Assembly: GCF_033115175.1 (NCBI RefSeq)
Contig: NC_084844.1
Location: 32,087,885 to 32,151,884 of the forward strand
Length of the DNA: 64,000 nt
Source of the DNA: Lepus europaeus
Taxonomy: Eukaryota > Chordata > Mammalia > Lagomorpha > Leporidae
Reading direction: 5' to 3'
In this document: positions 55,168 through 64,000 of the stretch, piece after piece
Position numbering within the stretch: the first letter of the stretch is position 1
How the letters are laid out: every line of letters begins with the position of its first letter
Made by a program: the position numbers and the translations under genes
The notes under the pieces: generated by a model
The model's database searches: none
Told to the model about the DNA's origin: nothing
The model's input: the letters and a program-made list of their open reading frames with translations, nothing else

Positions 55168-55631
55168 ATGGAAGGGGAGCGGCGGCCGGCGCCGGGCCCG
55201 CCCGCCAAGGGCCTGTTCGCGGACGGCCAGCTGGTCCTGTGGACGCTGTGCTCCGTGCTGCTGCCCGTGGCCGTCACCCTGTGGTGCAGCCGCCAGCGCT
55301 CGCGGCGGCAGCTGCACCGCAGGGACATCTTCCGCAAGAGCCAGCACGGCTGGCGCGACACCGACCTGTTCGGCCAGCCCACCTACTGCTGCGTGTGCGC
55401 GCAGCACATCCTGCGGGGCGCCTTCTGCGACTGCTGCGGGCTGCGCGTGGACGAGGCCTGCCTCCGGAAGGCCGACAGGCGCTTCGCGTGCAAGGAGATC
55501 GTGCTCAAGAGTGACGCCGGGGCGCCCGACGCCATGCCGCACCACTGGATCCGGGGCAACGTGCCCCTGTGCAGCGCCTGTGCGGTCTGCCGGCGCCAGT
55601 GCGGCACGCAGCCCAAGCTCTGTGATTACAG
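55168..55631 (+). CDS. DGKE: DGKE coding exon 1 (diacylglycerol kinase epsilon, N-terminus)
   Basis: Diacylglycerol kinase epsilon phosphorylates diacylglycerol to phosphatidic acid at ER/plasma membranes, preferring 2-arachidonoyl species, and feeds the phosphatidylinositol cycle. The exon encodes residues 1-154 plus two bases of R155. It starts [10 protein letters not shown] and has a hydrophobic anchor at about residues 22-40 ([18 protein letters not shown]), followed by a basic stretch. The first C1 finger follows (H60, C74, C77, C87, C90, D95, C98, C108). The second C1 begins at H125 (C138, C141) and is completed in exon 2. The ATG has A at -3 and G at +4, and no in-frame upstream ATG is open. 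The donor AG|GTAGGG follows the codon for Y154. I recognised the protein by close similarity to human DGKE, which is about 567 residues long. In humans, loss of DGKE causes atypical haemolytic uraemic syndrome and nephrotic syndrome. The exon lies inside a CpG island. Confidence 0.97.
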
Positions 55632-57282
55632 GTAGGGCCCCTGCCCGGGGAGGCTCGGGGGGGAGGCGGGCCTGTGTGCAGCGGGTGTGAATCCTTGCAG
55701 ATGGCCTATGCTGCGCGCTTTGCCAGCATGCCCGGTGTCGTGCCAGCGCGGTGGCACCGCAGCCGTTTGCCGAGACGAAGCGCCTATCTAGACGCCACTC
55801 CTTGGCCGCCCTGCCTTGGTGGAGCGCCAAGCTTGGCCCTGACTCCTGCCGGGAAGCCTCGGGGTACTGCCTGCTTCCTGGGCACTGCATGTTGCTGTGT
55901 GCTGGGCTGTCGTTGGTGATCTCCCGGCTTTGCATAAGGCAAAACGAAGCGCTGGGAGGGTTGGCTTACGCCCTTCCTCCGCACGACTGTTTGGGCCTCG
56001 GTGCCCTGCAGAGAGCGTACAGGATGAAAACAAGTGTCCCTGCCAGGCAGCCCTTGGGGCACCTCGCGCTTGTTGCCGTGGTGAAATACATCCAAAAAGA
56101 ACAGGGCTCTTCCGAAGTGACCTTGATTGAGCCAAGAATGTTTTCATGGCTTTGGCACACGCAGTAGGCAACGCACTTGTGTTCTTGAATAGTGTCTGAG
56201 ACAGAGGATGCCTTGGGCTCCTGTCGGAGGTGGGTGGGAGGGACGCTGCTTCTCGGATCATCTGTGCTGGCTCCCTGCACCCTGGGGAAGGTTGAAGGTA
56301 AAGGGGGACCAGCTCGAGACCTCTGACCTCTGACCCCTGACCCCTGGGAATGCTCACACCTCGCCTTCTCTGAACCTGGGGTCTGGACATCTTCATTGTC
56401 ACGGGTTTTATTTCCAACGTGTAGAAATGTGCATAAACACGTTTAAGAACTGAAAGAGAAAGCAGGCACTAGAGAGGAAGCTTCTGTTTTGTTTTTACAG
56501 GGGAAAAATAGTTTTTTACGTAACATGAGCACTTTTATGTCAATATCTGTTCTTAAATCTTATTTTAATTTTACACTTCAGATGTAGGCAGTAAATTTTC
56601 AAAATCTTGTGTTAGACAGCTACAGAGTTTTGTAGCATTCTTATGTGATGTCTTTAGGATTTAGAGTGTTCTGTCTTCCCTCTTTACTGGGAAGAGCCGT
56701 TACCCATGACCTTCTGTGCATTTCATAATGAATCGACCACTGTTACATTTCCTTCCCTTTTCTGTATTCGTGCAGAATTAGATAAAGATGGCCTCTGTAA
56801 ATATCTGACCCGTATTTCAGATACTCCAGGATGGATAACCCCAGCACTTCTGGTCCCTCACCCGGAGGAGCTCCCTAAAACCGCACATCTGACCAAGTCC
56901 CCGCTTCCCTTCACAGCCTTGAAATTGCTGCCTGTGACTTACACCCTGGGTCTGACAGCGTCAGCTCCCCAGTGCCCAGTGCTCACCGCCGTGCACCTGC
57001 ACCGCTCGGCCTCTGCCCTTCCAGGCTGAGCTACCACCACCTACACTGAGCTTTGTGAACCAGCCACACTTGGCTGTCTGCAGTTTTCTGCAAACATCAC
57101 AGCTTGTCTCAGGGCCCCTCTTTTTGCCCTTTTCTTGCTGACCAGCTTCTGGGCATCCGCAAAGATGCACCTGTGTCCTCTCCCCCAGGGTCCCTTGCCT
57201 GACCTGCTCATTTTCCTCTAGCATGCCCTCTGTGTGCGTGGTGAGATCATATCCTGTGCCTCAGGGCTTCTCAGAGGAAGAA

Positions 57283-57545
57283 CCCTTAGATCCGATCTGT
57301 TAGAAACGCAAGTTCTAGGGCTGCCAGATGCTGCAAATAAAAAGTGTTTGTCGTATTTGGGACAGACGTACACCAAAAATTTGTGGTGTTTACTTGAAAT
57401 CCGGATGTTGACTGGGCATCCTCTGTGTGTCCCTGGCCACCCCAACCCCACCGCAGACCCCACTGCACCAGATGTGTGGACGGGGATCAGCAGTCTTTGG
57501 TTCAGCAGACTCTGCGGGTCATTCTAGAGTTTGGAGAACCATGCC
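57283..57545. repeat. Nested DNA-transposon relics in DGKE intron 1
   Basis: GATCTGTTAGAAACGCAAGT and TCTAGAGTTTGGAGAACCA are MER5-like ends. Between them, AGGGCTGCCAGATGCTGCAA ... GACTGGGCATCCTCTGTGTG is a different palindromic element. Confidence 0.5.
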
Positions 57546-58540
57546 TGTGATTTTGTACCATTTAAAACCTGAGCCTCTGTCCTGAACCTGTGTCCTCCTC
57601 CTGCTGAGCACAGCGAGTGCCTCCTTAGCCTGTCCTTGTGGGTTATCCAGCGGCCTGTTCCCAGCAGGCTGCACTAACCGCCCACGGTGGTCATGGTCTC
57701 TGTGTGTCCAGGAGGAAAGAGCGCGGTGCCCTGAAGAGCTACCTGTGAACTGATTATGTTAGTGGACGGGGAGAGGCAGGTTACAGTCTGTTGAAGCTTT
57801 CTCTCTGAGTAAGGCTTTCTGCAGGAGAGACAAATTGCTGTTTGGAAGCTTTGCCAGGACGTGCCTGTCTGGGTCTTAGCCAGCCCTGGGGAGGGCTTCT
57901 CCCGCCGCTGCATCCCGTTCCCAGGGAAACCTGGGAGCTCAGCCCCACAGGTTAGTTCTTCAAAGGGCAGGAATGACCACAGAGCCCGAGGGCCTGGCGA
58001 CCTCAGCAGAATACACCACAAACACCCCTTGGTCATTAGTGTGTTTCACTGGCATCTTCTCTCTCCATCCCCATCCTTCCTTCCCCTCATCTCTCTTCTG
58101 ACTCCGATCGGGAGTTGGGTTCTGTTTTATAGTTTCGTTATAGTCATTAAATAAGCTTTGGTTCTTGTACTCTTCTGCCGCTGGGGAAGCAGCCATGTGA
58201 CTGATAAAGCCTTTTCTTCGTTTCACCCCTGCAAGACATACACCTGCTGAGGAGTCAGAGGAAGCTCCTGACTCTGAGAAGGCAGTTCTAGAACGGCCGC
58301 TGTAGTCTCTGCCTCCAGCCTAAATGTTGTGTTTTTGTATCCTATTGGTTTGTGTTCCTTCATTTCACAAATCACCTGCAACAAGGCCTCTAAATAAACT
58401 TCAAAGCAAAAGATAGGTCTGTATCTGAGAAAAATAAGCTTATGTTTATTAAAAAGTTAATTTAAGAGAAAACGGAAACGTGCTTACAGTTAATATGGTA
58501 GGCAAGAGGTTGATATGTTCGGTAAATGGAAGTGCAGCAG

Positions 58541-58800
58541 GGGCCGGCGCTGTGGTGTAGCAGGTAAAGCCGCCGCCTGCAGTGCTGGCATCCCATATGG
58601 GCACCGATTCAAGACCCAGCTGTTCCCCTTCCAATCCAGCTTTCTTCTATAGCCTGGGAAAGCAGTGAGGATGGCCCAAATCCTTGGGCCCCTGCACCCG
58701 TGTGGGAGACCTGGAGGAAGCTCCTGGCTCCTGGCTCCTGGCTTCGGATTGGTGCAGCTCAGCCATTGCGGCCACCTTGGGAATGAACCGGTAGATGGAA

Positions 58801-58831
<31 letters not shown>

Positions 58832-58877
58832 CCCTCCCTCCCTCCCTCCCTCTCTCCCTCTCTCCCTCTCTCCCTCT

Positions 58878-58919
<42 letters not shown>

Positions 58920-58979
58920 CCTTCTCTGTATAACTCTGACTTTCAAGTAAAATGAATGAATCTTTAAAAAAAAAAAAAA
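58541..58979 (+). mobile_element. C-repeat SINE, young-type, expanded pyrimidine tract
   Basis: Head GGGGCCGGCGCTGTGGTGTA. The CT tract has grown to over 100 bp (58805-58913) of CT/CCCT units. Flanks AAGTGCAG/AAGTGCAG form a short target duplication. Confidence 0.96.
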
Positions 58980-59099
58980 GTGCAGGCAGGTGTTGACGCC
59001 TGGTAAAAGATGAAGCTAGGATGTTCGTGAATTCACTAAGGCAGGCAGGAAGCGTTTCCTCAGAGAGGCTCAGAGGCCTCCAGTTTAAAACAAGAGGAA

Positions 59100-59447
59100 G
59101 GGGGCCAGCGTTGTGGCGCAGTAGGTTAAGCCTCCACCTGCGGCACCAGCATCACATATGGATACCAGTTCTAGTCCCGGCTGCTCCTCTTCTGAGGTTC
59201 TAGTCTGACTGATCCGGCTCTCTGTTATGGCCTGGGAAAGCAGTAGAAGATGGCCCAAGTGCTTGGCCCCTGCACCCATGTGGGAGACCCGGAAGAAGTT
59301 CCTGGCTCCTGGCTTCGGATCAGCTCAGCTCTGGCCATTGTGGCCATATGGGGAGTGAACCAGCAGTTGGAAGACCTTTTTCGCTATCCCTCCCTTTCTC
59401 TGTCTGTAACTCCACCATTCAAATAAAAATAAATAAATAAATAAACA
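59100..59447 (+). mobile_element. C-repeat SINE, young-type
   Basis: Head GGGGGCCAGCGTTGTGGCGC. Tail of AAATAAATAAAT and (AAAC)n. AAACAAGAGGAAG occurs before the head and again after the tail (target duplication). Confidence 0.96.
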
Positions 59448-60004
59448 AACAAACAAACAAGAGGAAGATCTTTGCTATCGAGTCATCAAGGAAATTAAGT
59501 ACAAATCAGCACCGTTAATGGGCAGTGCCTGTGATGAACTGTGCTGGTCCCAGGCACATGGGATAGACATGGAGTTCTGCAGGGCAAGGCTGGCTCCCAT
59601 AGCACTAACCTCTGCGGTTGGCAGAGAATCTCATTTGTGTTGGGGCCGTTCATCCCATCTCTAATTTAAAGATAACCTGTCCAAATGTTTCAAAAGGCAG
59701 AATAGGGGTTTAGGTAAATTTAGTATATCCATATGATGTAATATTATACATTTACAAATCATGGCTTTAAAAAAGATTTAGTGGCATATGGAAATATTCA
59801 TGGTACAATGTGGGAAGAAAAGCAGTATCTAAATATATATGTATCATATTCCTAACCTGAAAAACATAGCTCTATAAAACTGAGAAGGGCTAGATTAAAA
59901 AGTTAAGAATATCTCTGACTGGTTTTTACTCTGTGCCTTTCAGTATTTCTAAACTCTAAAGCATAGGCTAGCGTGTTCTTAGAATGGTTTTAAAAATACA
60001 TGCA

Positions 60005-60247
60005 AGGTGTTGGTGCTGTGGCGTAGGAAGTAAAGCTGCCACCTACAATACTGGCATCCTATATGGGTGCTAATTTGAGTCCCAGCTGCTCCACTTCCGA
60101 TCCAGCTCCCTGCTATGGCCTAGGAAAGTAGTAGAAGACGGCCCAAGTCCCTGGGCCCTTGCACCTCTCTCTCTCTCTCTCTCTGCCTCTGCCTCTGCCT
60201 CTCTGTAACTCTGCCTTTCAAATAAATAAATAAATAAATCTTAAAAA
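60005..60247 (+). mobile_element. C-repeat SINE, internally deleted
   Basis: Jumps from CCCTGGGCCCTTGCACC straight into the CT tract, losing about 100 bp. Tail (AAAT)n. Confidence 0.94.
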
Positions 60248-61184
60248 GTAGTCTGTGAATATATTCTGGTTTTTAGGAACTCAAAGTACAAGCACTAACA
60301 CGTAATGTTCTTCCTATCCCTCGGTCCGGGTCCTTCCCAGAGGAAGCCATTAGGAAATAATTCAGTGGTCATTCTTTGAGGTTACTTTCAATAATAAGCT
60401 GTTGTTTTGAAGTGAATGATGGGCCAGTGGGTGGGTGGGGGAATTAGACGCAGGCTGCGTAGCCAGTTTCTCAAGCTTAGTTTGCAAGTAAGCCTCGCCG
60501 GTTACTGTGCGAGTTACTTTACAGTTTTCTCTTTAACCAATAATTCTTTTTAAGGGTAGGCAGAACTCCTGAGTAAGCAGCAGAAATTGCTCAACAAATC
60601 TGAACAACCAGAGGTGGGGGAAACCTCTTAAAATAGAAGGGCCCTGCGGTGGCCTCCAGGTGAAGGAGAGCTTGGCCCCTTTATTCATCTAATTACAGCC
60701 ATTCTTTTCTGCTGCCCTGCCTTTGTGCCCTCAGATCAGCCTTGTCTGTGAGTGGATTAAATGCTCAGCAGATTAGTGGCAGAGCCCCAGGCCCTTGCCA
60801 GCCTGTTTGAGCAAAGCAAACATAAACATATACATTATTTTTGGTTACCTGTCTCTCCCCCACCCCCAATGGGCTATTTCACTCTTTACAAACCAGGAGA
60901 CTTGATGCTGGGCCCCAGGAACTCTCCAAGGGCCAGGGCAGTGGGGATGTTTAAGCAGTAGGGAGTTGAGGCCTCCAGAACCTGTTTTGGCCAAAACAGG
61001 ACTGATTGGTGACCCTTTGTTCTGGGTCAGCTTTGGTTTCTGTGGTACTCACCATGTGACAGATTTCAACAGAAATTGTTAAAGTATGTATTCATTTTCA
61101 GAGTAATGGCAATATAAATAATGCATTTATATGCAAATAAAGGAAAATGCAGTGAGAAGGTTCTGTGCACATTGTCTACCATTT

Positions 61185-61267
61185 GATGTAAGGGACCCTA
61201 GCTTTTGGTGTGTTTAGGATGGGGTCCTGGAACCAGTCCCCTGAGGATACCAAGGGATGACTCTATG
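61185..61267 (+). repeat. Tigger-like transposon terminal fragment
   Basis: GGGGTCCTGGAACCAGTCCC and GAGGATACCAAGGGATGACT match the terminal part of a Tigger-family element. Confidence 0.6.
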
Positions 61268-61372
61268 TTTGTTTGTTTGTTTGTTTGTTTTCCTGACAAG
61301 AATGATTGGTTTGTGGATCAGTAAACTTGCACTTCAAAATTAACGAATGCTTCTGTCGCTTCCTTTCCTCAG

Positions 61373-61532
61373 GTGCATTTGGTGTCAGAAAACAGTGCAC
61401 GATGAATGCATGAAAGCCAGCTTAAAGAACGAAGAGTGTGATTTTGGAGAATTCCGAAACCTCATCATCCCGCCCAGCTACTTGGCTGCCATTAGTCAGA
61501 TGCGAAAGGACAAGAGAAAAGATTATGAAGTG
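61373..61532 (+). CDS. DGKE: DGKE coding exon 2 (end of second C1 domain)
   Basis: The acceptor TTTCCTCAG precedes G-TGC-ATT-TGG, and the G completes R155 from exon 1 (AG|G). The exon encodes residues 155-208, [14 protein letters not shown] onward to DYEV. It supplies C156, C159, H164, C167 and C177, which complete the second C1 finger as H-X12-C-X2-C-X14-C-X2-C-X4-H-X2-C-X9-C. A linker with the conserved IIPPSYL segment leads toward the kinase domain. The donor is GTG|GTAACT, giving a phase-0 junction. The exon is 160 nt, so exons 1+2 total 624 nt (208 codons) in a single frame. Reading through the donor adds only about eight codons before a stop, which supports splicing here. Confidence 0.95.
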
Positions 61533-63054
<1,522 letters not shown>

Positions 63055-63232
63055 TAATCTTGCATTATCCCTAAAATGTAGTGAATAATGCCTTTGATCA
63101 TAGCAAAGAATAATAATGACAGAAGAGTGACACCACTCACATATGAGGAGGAACAGGAGTCCTTGAGTAGCAATAGACAGTGGTACATCCACTTTGACAG
63201 TTTTGTTTTGTTACTGTAAGATTTATTTGTTG

Positions 63233-63474
63233 GGGCTGATGTTGTAACATACCCAGTAAAGCCATTGCCTACAATGCAAGCATCGCATATAGGAGCCAGT
63301 TCATGTCCTGGCTGCTCCACTTCCTGTCCAGCTTCCCTGCTAATGGGAAAAGCAGCAAAAAAAAAAAAGCCAAAGTGTCTGGGCTCCTGCCCAGATGAAG
63401 CTCCTGACTCCTGGTTTCAGCCTGGCCTAGCCCTGGCCATTGCAGCCATTTGGGAAGTGAACCAGTGGATGGAA

Positions 63475-63537
<63 letters not shown>

Positions 63538-63570
63538 CCCTTTTTCTCTGTAACTGTATTTCCAAAAATT
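63233..63570 (+). mobile_element. C-repeat SINE, older decayed copy
   Basis: GGGGCTGATGTTGTAACATA head; (CT)n followed by (GT)n at 63521-63537. Confidence 0.9.
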
Positions 63571-63589
63571 TGAAATGGAGGGAGGGCGC

Positions 63590-63915
63590 GTGGTCAGCGC
63601 TGTGCCACAGTAGGCTAAGCCTCTGTCTGTGTTGCCAGAATCCCATATGGCCATGGTTTGAGTCCCAGCTGTTCCTCTTATTCAGCTCTATGCTCATGGC
63701 CTGGGAAAGCAGTAAAAAAATGCCCCAAGTGCTTAGTCCTCTGCACGCACATGGGAGACCTGGAGGAAGCTCCTGGCTTCAGATCAGCCCAGCCCTGGCC
63801 ATTGCGACCATTTAGGGAGGAACTGGTAGTATGGGAGGCCTTTCGCGCTCTCTCTTCCTCTCTCTTTCTGTAACTCTACCTCTCAAATAAATAAATAAAA
63901 TCTTTAAAAAAGAAA
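63590..63915 (+). mobile_element. C-repeat SINE
   Basis: Head GTCAGCGCTGTGCCACAGTA; tail AAATAAATAAATAAAATC. Confidence 0.92.
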
Positions 63916-63919
63916 TTTG

Positions 63920-64000
63920 AAATCAAGAGCCTGAAACTCCATCTGGGTCTTCCACATGGGTGGCAAGAGCCCAAGCACTTGGGCCATCTTCTGTTGCTTT
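63920..64000 (-). mobile_element. C-repeat SINE, partial at window edge
   Basis: GAGCCTGAAACTCCATCTGG then CAAGCACTTGGGCCATCTTC. Tail side missing; it continues past the right edge. Confidence 0.85.

Larger units (their letters stand above)
54570..55700 (+). promoter_or_regulatory. DGKE: CpG island covering DGKE promoter, 5'UTR and exon 1
   Basis: CpG density jumps abruptly from about 54570 and stays high through exon 1 to about 55700, unlike the CpG-poor flanks. The island holds a C15 run (54726-54740), a (GGA)n run (54858-54885) and many CGCG/GGGCGG-type words. It is the expected housekeeping-type promoter of DGKE. The exact transcription start cannot be read from sequence; by comparison with usual 5'UTR lengths it is probably between about 54650 and 55050. 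Whether it also fires leftward is unknown. Confidence 0.85.
55632..61372 (+). other. DGKE: DGKE intron 1
   Basis: The intron is 5.7 kb with GT-AG ends and no further DGKE coding sequence. After the CpG-rich start, 55.7-56.8 kb is mostly unique. 56.8-57.25 kb is L2-like, 57.28-57.55 kb holds nested DNA-transposon relics, and 57.55-58.5 kb is unique. C-repeat SINEs lie at 58541, 59100 and 60005. 59.46-60.0 kb and 60.25-61.18 kb are A/T-rich unique sequence. A Tigger-like tail fragment precedes a short (TTTG)n run at about 61268-61291. Confidence 0.85.

Noticed and set aside
54579-55514. 311-codon + strand frame (and 421-codon - strand frame) across the CpG island
   Set aside because: Ala/Pro/Arg-rich composition typical of GC-rich DNA lacking stops. 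The true gene uses a different frame starting at 55168 with DGKE homology and correct splice sites.

Overview
This is vertebrate nuclear DNA, and specifically lagomorph. About 45 copies of the tRNA-derived lagomorph C-repeat SINE lie in the window. Each copy has a GGGGCCGGCGCTGTGGCGCA-type head, a TATGGCCTGGGAAAGCAGT-type body, a (CT)n tract and an (AAAT)n/A tail. Rabbit or hare is the most likely source. Exons are short, separated by long introns, and bounded by GT/AG splice sites.

Two protein-coding genes can be read, arranged head to head. On the + strand the first three coding exons of DGKE (diacylglycerol kinase epsilon) lie at 55168-55631, 61373-61532 and 62908-63027. They encode the membrane anchor, both C1 zinc fingers and the start of the catalytic domain, 248 codons in all; the rest of the gene lies beyond the right edge. 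On the - strand a complete small gene, recognised as the orthologue of human C17orf67, is split over 45155-45107, 43877-43774 and 27400-27284. It encodes an 89-residue protein with a signal peptide. The order C17orf67 (-) then DGKE (+) matches human 17q22, where NOG lies further out beyond C17orf67 and TRIM25 lies beyond DGKE.

Layout. 1-24 kb: gene-free sequence downstream of C17orf67, made of ancient L2/MIR/L1/MaLR relics, a 600-bp (CCAT)n array, a probable solo LTR, and an orphan CpG-rich patch with a CTCF-like site near 15.3 kb. 24-27.3 kb: possible extended 3' part of C17orf67. 27.4-43.8 kb: its large second intron, carrying a repeat-poor block (34.4-36.6 kb) that looks like candidate regulatory DNA. 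43.8-45.2 kb: its first two coding exons, bracketed by a diverged direct repeat. 45.2-54.5 kb: intergenic, SINE-rich. 54.57-55.7 kb: DGKE CpG-island promoter and first exon. 55.6-64 kb: DGKE introns and exons.

Functionally, DGKE removes arachidonoyl-diacylglycerol in the phosphatidylinositol cycle. C17orf67 has no established function. Its sequence, with a signal peptide, an RSRR dibasic site and a C-terminal HCKPHC motif, looks like a secreted, possibly processed, peptide precursor. That is the most interesting under-described item in the window. I found no operon, CRISPR array, phage or bacterial system, and none is expected here.
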